64,000 bases of DNA. Origin: [Clostridium] citroniae WAL-17108 (GTDB lineage Bacteria > Bacillota > Clostridia > Lachnospirales > Lachnospiraceae). A model generated the notes under the pieces. It saw only the letters and a list, made by a program, of their open reading frames with translations. It searched no databases and was not told the origin of the DNA. Numbering within the stretch: position 1 is the first letter of the stretch; every line of letters begins with the position of its first letter. This document shows, in pieces, positions 44,799 to 53,609 of this stretch. Both the position numbers and the translations under genes were made by a program. The stretch is from contig NZ_JH376420.1 of assembly GCF_000233455.1 (NCBI RefSeq), forward strand, positions 1,727,777-1,791,776, written 5' to 3'.

Positions 44799-45941
44799 TT
44801 ATTTGTATTCCTTGTTCAGGACATTTGCTATGGTCATGCGCTGGATCTGGTTGGTTCCCTCGAAAATCTGGAATACCTTTACGTCCCGCATCAGCTTCTC
44901 AACCGGATACTCTCTGCTGTAGCCGTATCCTCCAAATACCTGGACCGCATTGGAGGTGACCTCCTGGGCGCAGTCCGTCACAAAGGTCTTGGTGATGGAG
45001 CCTTCCTTCTGCACCAGATTTCCCGCATCCATCAGCTTCATGGTATTGTTCACAAGGCATCTGGACGCCTCCACCTTAATGGCCATGTCGGCCAGAAGTG
45101 CCTGGACCATCTGGAATTTGATAATAGGAGTGTTAAACTGTTTGCGCTCCTTTGCGTACTTTACGGCTTCATCCAGCGCCCTCTGCATAATGCCCACGGC
45201 CAGCGTTGCCACAAAGGCCCGGGAAAGGTTAAGTGCATTTAGGGCCAGCTTAAAGCCTGAGCCCTCCGGCCCCAGCATACGGCTCTTTGGCACTCTCACA
45301 TTCTCAAAGATCAGATCCGTTGTGTTGGACAGCCTGAGCCCCATCTTGTCTTCATGGGCGCCCACGGAAACTCCCGGCGTATCCCTGTCAATGATAAAGG
45401 CGGAAATCCCCTTGTGTCCGGCTTCCGGATCGGTCTTAAAAAAGCCCACGTAAATATCGGACAGGGCTCCGTTGGTTATAAAGGTTTTGGTGGCGTTAAG
45501 CACGTACTCGTCACCGTCCGCCACAGCCGTTCCCCTGATGCCCGCAGGATCGGAACCTGCATTGGGTTCGGTCAGGGCAAAGCCCGCAAAGCTCCCCCTG
45601 TTTATAATATCCGCAAAGTACTGGGCCTGCTCCGGTGTTCCGGCCAGGATCACGTTGCGCAGGGCCACAAACGTGGTGACAAATGTGATCGCGTAACCGG
45701 CATCCACCTTTGCCAGCTCCTCAAAAATCATGGCCGTGGTCTCATAGCTCAGACCCGTTCCGCCGTACTGGGCCGGAATCTCCAGCATGTGGAGGCCCAT
45801 CTTAAATCCCCAGTCAAACAATTCCCTGGGGCACTCGCCCTTCTCGTCCGCTTCCTGAACAAAAGGCTTGATCTCATGCTCTGCCATATCCCGTACCAGG
45901 GCGATCAGTTCTTTTTGTTCCTCGGTATACAGTAATGCCAT
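44799..45941 (-). CDS. Acyl-CoA dehydrogenase (short-chain type)
   Basis: A 380-residue flavoenzyme with standard ACAD length. Seen are the FAD/substrate segments CFALTEP-type (FAGFALTEPNAGSDPAGIRGTAV), TKTFITNGALSDIYVGF, the central ERKQFNTPIIKFQMVQALLADMA and the C-terminal QVFGGYGYSREYPVEKLMRDVKVFQIFEGTNQIQRM, where the Glu in FEGTNQ is the expected catalytic base. With EtfAB it would oxidise an acyl-CoA or, in anaerobes, reduce an enoyl-CoA. The second ACAD gene lies upstream, separated by a 158-base gap with a hairpin. Confidence 0.94.
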   Translation of the reverse strand: MALLYTEEQKELIALVRDMAEHEIKPFVQEADEKGECPRELFDWGFKMGLHMLEIPAQYGGTGLSYETTAMIFEELAKVDAGYAITFVTTFVALRNVILAGTPEQAQYFADIINRGSFAGFALTEPNAGSDPAGIRGTAVADGDEYVLNATKTFITNGALSDIYVGFFKTDPEAGHKGISAFIIDRDTPGVSVGAHEDKMGLRLSNTTDLIFENVRVPKSRMLGPEGSGFKLALNALNLSRAFVATLAVGIMQRALDEAVKYAKERKQFNTPIIKFQMVQALLADMAIKVEASRCLVNNTMKLMDAGNLVQKEGSITKTFVTDCAQEVTSNAVQVFGGYGYSREYPVEKLMRDVKVFQIFEGTNQIQRMTIANVLNKEYK

Positions 45942-46015
45942 TTTCTTTCCCCTTCCTTCTCGTTATAATGAGACATCTTCCCTATTCCGTTTCCCACACT
46001 GTTGGAATAAGAGGA

Positions 46016-46058
46016 CAGGGCAGCCAGATCCGGCTGTTCATCCTGGCTGGCTGCCCTG
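46016..46058. other. Intercistronic hairpin between the two acyl-CoA dehydrogenase genes
   Basis: A perfect 12-bp stem (CAGGGCAGCCAG, 46016-46027, with 46047-46058) and a 19-base loop sit in the 158-base gap. No U-tract follows in the direction of transcription, so it looks like a processing or stability element, or a weak terminator that sets unequal expression of the two genes. Confidence 0.6.
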
Positions 46059-46099
46059 CTCCCACGGGATCTTTTGGGCCACATCCCAGGGCCGTCCGG

Positions 46100-47284
46100 T
46101 TAGATCACATACTTGACCTGACCGCCGAACTTAACTGCACTCTTTGAAATGGTGATGCGCTGCACGGTGGGAGCGCCCTCTTCCAGCCACATGGCGCGGC
46201 AGTCCCGGTACATGCGCTCAACAGGCCCGTAAGGATTGTCCTCAAAGTATCCCACGCCGCCAAAGATCTCCAGCATCTCGTCACTTACCAGCCTTACGGT
46301 ATCAATGCTGAACAGCTTACACATGGCAGCCTTTTCCTCAATGTACGGTCCCTCTGCCTCCACCTCGTAATCCCTGGCAAAATCATATACCATACAGCGC
46401 AGGGCATGGATATTCATCTGCATGTTGGCGATCTTCATCCTGATCGCCTGACGTGTGATGATGGGTTTTCCAAAGGTTACACGGTCAGCCGCGTACTTTA
46501 AGGACATTTCCAGCATCCTCTGGGCCATTCCCAGGTTGCTGGCCGCTATATGGGCCCTGGAAACAGACAGGGAGTGAAGGGCGATCTCAAGTCCCTGTCC
46601 TTCCTTTCCCAACAGGTATTTCTTGTCAATGCGGCAGTCCGTAAACTTAAGATCCCCGTGTCCGGCTCCCCGGCATCCCATCATATGAGGCATATTAATG
46701 ACCTCAAATCCGGGAGCATCCATGGGAACAAAGAAAGCGGATAAACGGTCGGCCTTGTCGGACTCCGGATTGGTCACTGCGATCACATAAGCAAACTCAC
46801 AGCAGTCCGTGTGGGAGATCAGTGTCTTTTCCCCGTTCAGTATGTAACTGTCTCCGTCTCTTACCGCTGTGGTGTGCAGGTCGGCGCCGGTGCCGCCGGC
46901 TGCCTCGGTCAGGGCAAAACAGGTAAAGACCGACTTATCCTGGAATTTAGGCATATACTCCGCTTTCAGCTCTTCATTTCCATAATCATCCAGGATTCTC
47001 CAGTTCAGATCCATTGCATAGTGGAGATGCATCCTCATTCCGCCCGGGCCCCTGGAAAACTCCTCCTGGACCTGAAGGATCTCAAGTTCCGACAGCCCGT
47101 ATCCGCCGTATTCCTCGGGCAGTGCACACCGGTATAGATCATTCTCAATGGCCAGGTCATAAAACTCCTGGGGAAACTTGTTGGTCACTTCCACTTCCTT
47201 CTGGATCTCTTCCAGCGGGCCTTCGGCAAGCGCCCGGATCTGCATCAGATAGTCCTGGAACTGCTGGGGTGATAATTTACTCAT
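46100..47284 (-). CDS. Acyl-CoA dehydrogenase (CaiA-like)
   Basis: A 394-residue ACAD-family protein, clearly diverged from its neighbour. Family segments include FTCFALTEAAGGTGADLHTTAVRDGDSYILNGEKTLISHTD, ADRVTFGKPIITRQAIRMKIANMQM and EIFGGVGYFEDNPYGPVERMYRDCRAMWLEEGAPTVQRI, where EEGAP replaces the usual EGTN around the catalytic Glu. The motif and the neighbouring CoA-transferase and ligase genes resemble crotonobetainyl-CoA reductase (CaiA), but the substrate is not established. AAGGAGG precedes the ATG. It is the first gene of the leftward operon. Confidence 0.92.
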   Translation of the reverse strand: MSKLSPQQFQDYLMQIRALAEGPLEEIQKEVEVTNKFPQEFYDLAIENDLYRCALPEEYGGYGLSELEILQVQEEFSRGPGGMRMHLHYAMDLNWRILDDYGNEELKAEYMPKFQDKSVFTCFALTEAAGGTGADLHTTAVRDGDSYILNGEKTLISHTDCCEFAYVIAVTNPESDKADRLSAFFVPMDAPGFEVINMPHMMGCRGAGHGDLKFTDCRIDKKYLLGKEGQGLEIALHSLSVSRAHIAASNLGMAQRMLEMSLKYAADRVTFGKPIITRQAIRMKIANMQMNIHALRCMVYDFARDYEVEAEGPYIEEKAAMCKLFSIDTVRLVSDEMLEIFGGVGYFEDNPYGPVERMYRDCRAMWLEEGAPTVQRITISKSAVKFGGQVKYVI

Positions 47285-47535
47285 AGGGTGATTCCTCCTT
47301 GCTGTATTGTTTTATCAATTTTTTAACAATCTCTTGATGTTTCCATTATAATATAATCTGATCCACATATCCAATCGTCCTTTTCCTCACTTTTGTGCAC
47401 AATCTATAGATTATGTCTATCATATCTTTTTTCTATTGTGCACTTCACCTTTATGTGTTATATTGTCTCCATCACAATGGGTAATATGATACATTTATCC
47501 CAATCCAAATCATAACAATTCAAAGGCAGGAGGTA
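47285..47535. promoter_or_regulatory. Divergent promoter/operator region of the CoA island
   Basis: Leftward: TTGGAT (complement of 47369-47374), 18 bases, TATAAT (complement of 47345-47350). Rightward: TTGTGC (47436-47441), 17 bases, TATATT (47459-47464). Upstream of the leftward -35 are two perfect palindromes that share two bases, TTGTGCACAA (47393-47402) and AATCTATAGATT (47401-47412); GTGCAC recurs at 47438-47443 inside the rightward -35. They are good candidates for a LysR-type operator controlling both directions. Confidence 0.6.
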
Positions 47536-47943
47536 ATGATTCACATGAGACAGGAAATACTGGAGGGCATCAGGCGTCATGTCCAATCCCTGGAAGGGCT
47601 GGAGCATGTCCAGATCCTGGAAATCGCGCCGGGCCATGCCAAAATCGCTTGGGACGTTCATCCGTCCGCCCTGAATCTTTACGGCAATCTTCACGGCGGT
47701 TTGATCTTCGCCCTCTGTGACATGGCCGCAGGAATGGCCACCTATGCCTACGAGGTGTCCAACGTGACCCAGCAGGGCTGTATCCACTTTATCAAAAGCG
47801 TGAACTCCGGAAAACTGTATGTGCAGGCGGACGCGGTGCACAAGGGGAGCCGGACCGTCATCCACCACGTTGGGGTCACCACCCCGGAGGGAAAAGTGGT
47901 GGCGGACGCCACCTTTACCATGTTCCTCTTTGACCCGGTGTAG
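47536..47943 (+). CDS. PaaI-like hotdog thioesterase
   Basis: A 135-residue hotdog-fold protein with the PaaI motif NLYGNLHGGLIFALCDMAAGMATYAYE, in which the HGG-x-D arrangement forms the active site of acyl-CoA thioesterases. It probably releases the CoA product of the island or rescues CoA from stalled intermediates. Either ATG at 47536 or ATG at 47545 (MRQEILEGIRRH) could be used; the GGAGG site sits between good distances for each. It is divergent from the acyl-CoA dehydrogenase operon and convergent with the LysR gene. Confidence 0.88.
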   Translation: MIHMRQEILEGIRRHVQSLEGLEHVQILEIAPGHAKIAWDVHPSALNLYGNLHGGLIFALCDMAAGMATYAYEVSNVTQQGCIHFIKSVNSGKLYVQADAVHKGSRTVIHHVGVTTPEGKVVADATFTMFLFDPV

Positions 47944-47961
47944 GTCCTGTCCCGGGACAGC

Positions 47962-48870
47962 TTACGCCAGGGTGGATACCCCGCCAAATTCCGGGCCTCT
48001 GTCCAGTACATGCTGGATATAATTCTTCACGGCCGGGGTCAGGTAATTGTTCTTGTGGTACACCATATAGACCAGTCTGGCTTCTGCCTCCAGCTTCACA
48101 TCCAGGTGGACCAGGTTGTCAAACTGTTTTAAAAGCGGGGTGTCGGCCACAATGGCAACCACCTGGTTAATGGCGGCATATCCCCCAATGGTGGTTTCAT
48201 CATAGCCATAGTGGGTGGCTTTCAGGTTATGCTTTCTCAGTTCCTTTTTTATGATCCTTCCCACAGGGCTGTTCTCCGGATAGGTGAGGATCTCATAGGG
48301 CTCCAGATCCTCCAGCTTCATGGGCTTGCCCTCAAAGGCAGCCAGAGGATGGGTACTATTGACAATGGCCGTGTACTCCTGGGACAGAATGGGGGTAAAG
48401 CACAGGTCCGTCTCCCCCTCCGACATGGAGCAGAATCCAACATCATACGCGTCCGAGCGGACCCCCTCCACAATGGCCGGGGTCATGCCGTTAAACACAT
48501 TAAATTTGACCGTGGGATTGCACTCCTGCATGTAGCTGTTAATGGACCTGGGCAGAAAATCCCCGCAAAGGGTGGGGATGCAGGCCACATCGATCATACC
48601 TCCTATGGTTCCGGAATTTTCCTTTGCATTGTCGATCCCAACTTCCAGTTCAACCAGGGCCTTACACACATGGACGTAGAAGTCCCGCCCATACTTGGTC
48701 AGCTTCACTCCCCTCCCTTCCCGCTGAAACAGGTCAATGCCCAGATCCCGCTCCAGGGACAGGATGGAGGCGCTGAGGCTGGGCTGGGTGATGTAAAGCT
48801 CCTGGGCCGCCTTGGTATAGTGCTGTACTTCAGCCAGCTTGCGGAAATAATAAAGCTGTGAAAGGTTCAT
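47962..48870 (-). CDS. LysR-family transcriptional regulator of the CoA island
   Basis: A 302-residue LysR protein. The N-terminus MNLSQLYYFRKLAEVQHYTKAAQELYITQPSLSASILSLERDLGIDLFQREGRGVKLTKYG is the winged helix-turn-helix, and the rest is an inducer-binding domain of the CynR/CysB type. AGGAGG precedes the ATG. It is the last gene of the second leftward operon and lies only about 450 bases from the divergent promoter region of the first, so it is the best candidate for control of both (inference). Confidence 0.93.
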   Translation of the reverse strand: MNLSQLYYFRKLAEVQHYTKAAQELYITQPSLSASILSLERDLGIDLFQREGRGVKLTKYGRDFYVHVCKALVELEVGIDNAKENSGTIGGMIDVACIPTLCGDFLPRSINSYMQECNPTVKFNVFNGMTPAIVEGVRSDAYDVGFCSMSEGETDLCFTPILSQEYTAIVNSTHPLAAFEGKPMKLEDLEPYEILTYPENSPVGRIIKKELRKHNLKATHYGYDETTIGGYAAINQVVAIVADTPLLKQFDNLVHLDVKLEAEARLVYMVYHKNNYLTPAVKNYIQHVLDRGPEFGGVSTLA

Positions 48871-48905
48871 TACAAAATACCTCCTTTTTAAAGCGCCTTG
48901 AGGGC

Positions 48906-48937
48906 TTTTGCCCTGCCCATGTTCCGGCAGGGCAAAA
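48906..48937. terminator. Hairpin between the CoA-transferase and LysR genes
   Basis: A perfect 12-bp stem TTTTGCCCTGCC (48906-48917) with 48926-48937 around an 8-base loop. On the plus strand it is followed by a T-run; in the direction of the flanking genes the U-tract is poor. It may partly separate LysR expression from the operon upstream. Confidence 0.5.
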
Positions 48938-48947
48938 ACCCCTTTTT

Positions 48948-50237
48948 TCAGTTTCCTGCTTCAGAAAATCCCGGTCCGTAGCTGGGGGCTGTGACGCTTT
49001 CCGGCAGCGGCGGGCCGTCATAGCATTTGACAGCGCCGGCCTGCTCCAGGCATGTGATCTCCTCCCGGCTGTAACCGTATTCCTCCATCACCCTCCTGGT
49101 ATCCGCCCCAATGGGTCTGGATCTTACAAGGACAGGATCCCCCACGCTTTTCAGGCGGATGGGGCTGGTGGGCACGCTGACTTCCCCCAGGGAATCATAA
49201 GGGATCTTTCTCAGGATGTCGTTGTCATAGGCCTCCTGGTCATTTAAAATGTCGTCCATGGTAAAACATTTCTGGAATGGGATGTCGTTTTCCTTAAACG
49301 CCTTTTCCCAATAGGCAAAATCCTGTTTTTCAAAGGCCTCTTCCATCCACCGGATCATCTGCACATTGTTCCCTGTCTCGTTGAGCACCTCCAGGGTATC
49401 GTATTCCTTGTTTCCAATAAGATGGTCCAGCCCCATGACCCTCATGACCAGCTCAAAATATTTGTTGTAATGGCCAAAGCACATTAAAAACCAAATGCCG
49501 TCCCTGGATCGGTAACAGTTGTTGGTGGGACAGGGCACTTCTTTCCTTGAACGCGGATACTCTCCCCCCTGCTGCGAAACCGCCACGGCGCTGGACATGC
49601 CCCATACGGCGCAGTGGTACAGATTTACCACCACCTTATCTCCCACACCGCTTCTCAGCCTGCGCACCAGGGCTGCCAAGATCCCGGCCGTAAGGGCCAC
49701 GGATGCGTTCCAGTCCCCAAAGGCCACAGGTACGTTGGCAGGCTCAAAGTGTTCCCCCTTTTGCGGAAAGGCCATGACCAGGCCGCCTCTGGAGGAATAG
49801 GAAGTGGCATCAAAGCCCTTGGAATCCTTCTCAGGCCCTCTCTCCCCATATCCCCGCATCTGTCCAAAGACAATGTGGGGGAACTTTTCACTCAGTGTCT
49901 CATAATCCAGCCCCAGCTTTTTAAGGGCCTTATCCCGGAAGCTGGTGACAACAATATCTGAATCCCCGATCAGCCGGTACACAAACTCCAGCCCCTGGGC
50001 GGTTTTTAAGTTTACGCTGAGCCATTGTTTATTCATGGAGCTTAGGTCATATGCCTGGTCGTCAAATTCCGTTTTGGATTTCATCCCCCAGCTGGCTCCC
50101 TGGGTGCGCTGCTCATCTCCTGTAAAGGGCTCGATCTTATATACCGTGGCCCCCATCTCTCCCAAAATACGCGGACAGGCAGGCGCCGCCACATAGGCGG
50201 TCAGGTCCACTACCTTGATTCCCTCTAATCCATTCAT
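48948..50237 (-). CDS. CaiB/BaiF family (class III) CoA-transferase
   Basis: A 429-residue formyl-CoA/CaiB-type transferase that swaps CoA between acyl-CoA and a free acid. It begins GIKVVDLTAYVAAPACPRILGEMGATVYKIEP, and the expected catalytic Asp lies in GFDATSYSSRGGLVMAF. Later segments include ALVRRLRSGVGDKVVVNLYHCAVW and the C-terminal PYDSLGEVSVPTSPIRLKS. It overlaps the permease gene by 4 bases. It is only a distant paralogue of the second CoA-transferase encoded about 3 kb upstream. Confidence 0.93.
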   Translation of the reverse strand: MNGLEGIKVVDLTAYVAAPACPRILGEMGATVYKIEPFTGDEQRTQGASWGMKSKTEFDDQAYDLSSMNKQWLSVNLKTAQGLEFVYRLIGDSDIVVTSFRDKALKKLGLDYETLSEKFPHIVFGQMRGYGERGPEKDSKGFDATSYSSRGGLVMAFPQKGEHFEPANVPVAFGDWNASVALTAGILAALVRRLRSGVGDKVVVNLYHCAVWGMSSAVAVSQQGGEYPRSRKEVPCPTNNCYRSRDGIWFLMCFGHYNKYFELVMRVMGLDHLIGNKEYDTLEVLNETGNNVQMIRWMEEAFEKQDFAYWEKAFKENDIPFQKCFTMDDILNDQEAYDNDILRKIPYDSLGEVSVPTSPIRLKSVGDPVLVRSRPIGADTRRVMEEYGYSREEITCLEQAGAVKCYDGPPLPESVTAPSYGPGFSEAGN

Positions 50238-51622
50238 TGCAACACCTCATCCTCTTCTCTCTGTTTCTGCAGGTTAAACTGGTAATCCTTCCTGATCTTT
50301 TCCGGACCGCACAGGAGGAAATACAAAAGGATCCCGATCCCGATTCCCCATGCGCCTCCTTTTGCCACCATGACGCCCGACATCATACCGGCAATTCCCA
50401 AGTCTGTCTTATCTCCTGAAAGGGATACGGCGATCTGGGTGCACACATAGCCCTGGATCATTACCAGCACTGCCAGAACCGCACCGGACCCGGCCAGGGC
50501 CACCAGGTAAAGGGGATAACAGAACAGGCCCAGCACTGCCAGGATCATATTGGTTCCGTATCCGTCCCAGATGCTGTCCATGCCCTCCCGCCCTGAATTC
50601 TTATAGCGCTGGAAGGTGGAAACCGCATAGGGGGCGCTCATGGGACCGCCCAGAGGAGGGAACGGGGTAAGAAGCCCCAGAAACAGGTTTCTCAGTCCGC
50701 ACACCACATTGGTCCTGTTTGTGTTGTAATCCACCAGCTCATCCTCGCGGGCGGCATCCATCCCCAGCTGCTTGACCGTAATAAAATCACCAAAGGCAAT
50801 AATATAGGCCACAAAAGCAATGGGAAGCGCCTGAAGCCAGATCCTTAGGGGCGCAAAGCCGATAAAAAAGGGCGACATGGATCTGACTGCTCCTGCAAAA
50901 TCAGGAACTGCCAGGACCTGGGAAAAACTGACGGAAGAATAATCGATCTCCCCGGTGACGGCTCCCACCAGAAGACAGACAAACACTCCGCAGGCAAATG
51001 CAAACCGGCCCATGATCTTAAACAGATGGATCCGGTCTGAATGTTTTTTAAAATAGGTGCTGAACATGAAGTAAAACACCACCATGGAACCGGCAAAAAT
51101 GGTAATAGGGTAAGTGTACAACCCTGCCCCTGCCTTAAACTGGCTAAAGGCCGCCGTGACAGCCGTCCCCATGACAATCCCTGATTTGATGGAGGGCGGC
51201 ACCATACCGGTGATCTTCCTGGCGCCTCCGGTCACACCCAGCACAATAAAGATAACAGCCAATTCCAGCTGCAGGGCGCACATGGCCTGCATCCTTGGGA
51301 TCCCTTCCCCATACCCGTTGAGATATACAATGACCAGGGCCAGGGCCGGAGTGATCCAGCCTCCCACCGTGGCGTCCCCCAACAGCCAGTGAAGACAGTA
51401 AGCCAGGCAGCTGAACACGATCACGGCCCACGCCTGACGGTCTTCAATCCCCAGTATCCCCACCAGGGTGGCAATGGCCGCCAGGGAGGTGACGCTGTTG
51501 CAAAGGCCGGTGATTGCCTCCGGCCCGGTAAAACGAAAATGGATCAAGGGCAGCCTGATCTTAAACATGCCGCATCCTATGTAAGGCTGCTCTTTTCCAT
51601 ATTCTCTTTTTAACACTGACAT
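50234..51622 (-). CDS. Multi-pass permease, possibly NCS2/SLC23-like
   Basis: A 462-residue membrane protein with about 12-14 helices. The segments GDATVGGWITPALALVIVYL, FGDFITVKQLGMDAAREDELVDYNTNRTNVVCGLRNLFLGLLTPFPPLGGPMSAPYAVSTFQRYK and the general layout resemble nucleobase-cation symporter 2 / SulP fold transporters, but I do not recognise a specific subfamily. It lies between the zinc alcohol dehydrogenase and a CoA-transferase, so it probably imports the acid or alcohol used by the island. GGAGGG precedes the ATG. Confidence 0.7.
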   Translation of the reverse strand: MSVLKREYGKEQPYIGCGMFKIRLPLIHFRFTGPEAITGLCNSVTSLAAIATLVGILGIEDRQAWAVIVFSCLAYCLHWLLGDATVGGWITPALALVIVYLNGYGEGIPRMQAMCALQLELAVIFIVLGVTGGARKITGMVPPSIKSGIVMGTAVTAAFSQFKAGAGLYTYPITIFAGSMVVFYFMFSTYFKKHSDRIHLFKIMGRFAFACGVFVCLLVGAVTGEIDYSSVSFSQVLAVPDFAGAVRSMSPFFIGFAPLRIWLQALPIAFVAYIIAFGDFITVKQLGMDAAREDELVDYNTNRTNVVCGLRNLFLGLLTPFPPLGGPMSAPYAVSTFQRYKNSGREGMDSIWDGYGTNMILAVLGLFCYPLYLVALAGSGAVLAVLVMIQGYVCTQIAVSLSGDKTDLGIAGMMSGVMVAKGGAWGIGIGILLYFLLCGPEKIRKDYQFNLQKQREEDEVLQ

Positions 51623-51732
51623 ATGTAACCCTCCAGTCTGGTATCTGGCCGGGACGCCCCCCTCAGGGAGGCGTGGACAGGCAATGTGCCTCCCGGCCTT
51701 TTACAAGCAGTCTTTCCCAATACCCCTGATCC

Positions 51733-52785
51733 TTATGGAACCAAAATGATCCTCAGGCCTTCCCTGTTGTCCAGCATCTTCATTGCTTTCTCAAATTCCG
51801 AGAATGGGAGGGTATGGCTTCCGATCTCCTTGATATCCAGTCCGTTGGCCATCATATCCAGTCCCTGGAACCATGTCTTTCTCTCATATGCCCTGTTGCC
51901 GATGATACTTAACTGGCGCATGGAGATGGTGGTCATATCCAGTGTGGATTTTTCCTTTGGAAGGCCGGAAATGCCGATCTTTCCGTTCTTAGCCAGCATC
52001 TGTACGCCCTGCTCCACGGCACGGGCGTTACCTGCCGCATCAAAAGCCACCTGTACGCCCCGTCCGCCGGTCAGTTCCTTTACACGTTCCACCGGATCGC
52101 ACTCATCACAGTTAATGGGAATCCCGCCCATTTTCTCTGCAAGGGCCAGGCGCTTTTTATCAATGCCGAGTCCGGTGATCATCACCTTTTCGACCCCTAT
52201 GTATTTAAGCACTTTGAGCATCAGAAGGCCGATGGCCCCGCATCCCAGCACAACTGCGCAGTCGCCCATCTGGGGATTGACGCGGTCCACTGCATTGATA
52301 GCCACGCCCAATGCTTCCAAAAGAGCGCCCTCCTCAAAGGATACATTGTCGGGAAGGGGGATCAGGTTGGTGCCGCGGATCGCCACATACTCTGCAAACG
52401 CCCCCGGAAGGTCTGTTCCATAGAACGGACGGTTATCACAGATATTGATCTGTCCCTTTGCGCAGTAAGAGCACACGTTACAGAACAGGACCGGATTCAC
52501 CACCACCCTGTCGCCGATCTTAAAGTTCTTTGGGGCTGCAGGCCCGATCTCAGCCACAACGCCTGAAAACTCATGTCCGAATATGCCTGGGAACTGAATG
52601 TTATAGTTCTTGGCAATGGCTTCGTTCCATCCGTAAAGGGAGTGGTCCGTGCCGCAGATACCGCAGGCTTTTACCTGCACCAGGATCTCGTCTTCCTTGA
52701 TCTCCGGCTTTGGAAAATCCGTTACATACTCCATACATCCTGGTTTTGGGGCTGTTTTGATAATTGCTGCCATTGTTTCGCTCAT
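51733..52785 (-). CDS. Zinc-dependent alcohol dehydrogenase (threonine/sorbitol dehydrogenase type)
   Basis: A 350-residue medium-chain dehydrogenase. Catalytic zinc ligands are expected in CGICGTDHSLYGW and GHEFSGVVAE, structural zinc cysteines in NPVLFCNVCSYCAKGQINIC, and the NAD(P) site in VLGCGAIGLLMLKVLKYIGVEKVMITGLGIDKKRL. ATG at 52785 is chosen for AGAGGAG 8-9 bases upstream. It would oxidise a secondary alcohol or hydroxy acid in the same pathway as the neighbouring SDR and CoA-transferases; the substrate is unknown. Confidence 0.93.
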   Translation of the reverse strand: MSETMAAIIKTAPKPGCMEYVTDFPKPEIKEDEILVQVKACGICGTDHSLYGWNEAIAKNYNIQFPGIFGHEFSGVVAEIGPAAPKNFKIGDRVVVNPVLFCNVCSYCAKGQINICDNRPFYGTDLPGAFAEYVAIRGTNLIPLPDNVSFEEGALLEALGVAINAVDRVNPQMGDCAVVLGCGAIGLLMLKVLKYIGVEKVMITGLGIDKKRLALAEKMGGIPINCDECDPVERVKELTGGRGVQVAFDAAGNARAVEQGVQMLAKNGKIGISGLPKEKSTLDMTTISMRQLSIIGNRAYERKTWFQGLDMMANGLDIKEIGSHTLPFSEFEKAMKMLDNREGLRIILVP

Positions 52786-52818
52786 ATTATTATCTCCTCT
52801 CAATTTTTAAACATCGGT

Positions 52819-53604
52819 TTACTGGCAGGACCATCCTCCGTCCAAAATAGCGGTCTGTCCTGTTGTGTAGGATGACTGTGGCAGACAGAAGTACAGCACT
52901 GCAGCAGCCATCTCATCCGTGGTTCCCATTTTCCCCAGGGGGGTCTTATCCAGCACGTTCTTAAGGCGCGCCTCATCGGCCAGCAGGCCGGATACCATGT
53001 CCGTCATAACATAGCCGGGCGCTACGCCGTTTACATTGATCTGATAAGGAGCCAGGTCAATGGCCAGCGCCTTGATCATGGCCATCACAGCGCCCTTGGT
53101 AATACAGTATGGGGCAATGTTCTGCATGGCGGAAATGCCTCTCTGGGAGGTCATGAACACGATCCGTCCTCCTCCTGTCTTAGCCATCTCCCTGCCGCAC
53201 GCCTGTGCCAGGAAATACCCCGCATCCAGGTTAAGATCAAAGATCCTGCGCCAGTCTTCCCTGGTAAAATCAAAGGTATGGCACCTGGGAAGAGCCATGC
53301 CTGCATTGGATACAAGGATGTCGATCCTCCCATATGCCTTCAGGGTCTCAGCCACGATCCGGTCAATATCCTCCTGCTTGGTAACATCCGCGGACACCGC
53401 GACCGCCTCTCCTCCTGCCTCCCTGATGGCTGCAACAGTACCCTCCAGCTTCTCCTTTCTCCTGGCCGCCACAACGATCTTTGCTCCGGCTGCCGCCAGG
53501 GTCTCGGCGCAGGCTGCCCCGATTCCGGTTCCTCCGCCTGTTACGATTGCTACTTTCCCCCCAAGGTGCTCCCTTGGGTCAACGCTGAACCAATTCTTAC
53601 CCAT
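52819..53604 (-). CDS. Short-chain dehydrogenase/reductase
   Basis: A 261-residue classical SDR: cofactor motif VTGGGTGIGAACAETL, NAG in ILVSNAGMALP, active-site Ser and Tyr-x3-Lys in MTSQRGISAMQNIAPYCITKGA, and C-terminal PSSYTTGQTAILDGGWS (with QSSYTTG). The residues RRKEKLEG after the second strand suggest NADP preference. GGAGG precedes the ATG, and it starts 5 bases after the CoA-transferase gene stops. BaiA-like and FabG-like functions are both possible on sequence alone. Confidence 0.93.
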   Translation of the reverse strand: MGKNWFSVDPREHLGGKVAIVTGGGTGIGAACAETLAAAGAKIVVAARRKEKLEGTVAAIREAGGEAVAVSADVTKQEDIDRIVAETLKAYGRIDILVSNAGMALPRCHTFDFTREDWRRIFDLNLDAGYFLAQACGREMAKTGGGRIVFMTSQRGISAMQNIAPYCITKGAVMAMIKALAIDLAPYQINVNGVAPGYVMTDMVSGLLADEARLKNVLDKTPLGKMGTTDEMAAAVLYFCLPQSSYTTGQTAILDGGWSCQ

Positions 53605-53609
53605 ATCAT

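Noticed and set aside
48211-48861. 216-codon open frame antisense to the LysR gene
   Set aside because: It is a mirror of the conserved LysR reading frame, without start-site support or recognisable domain.
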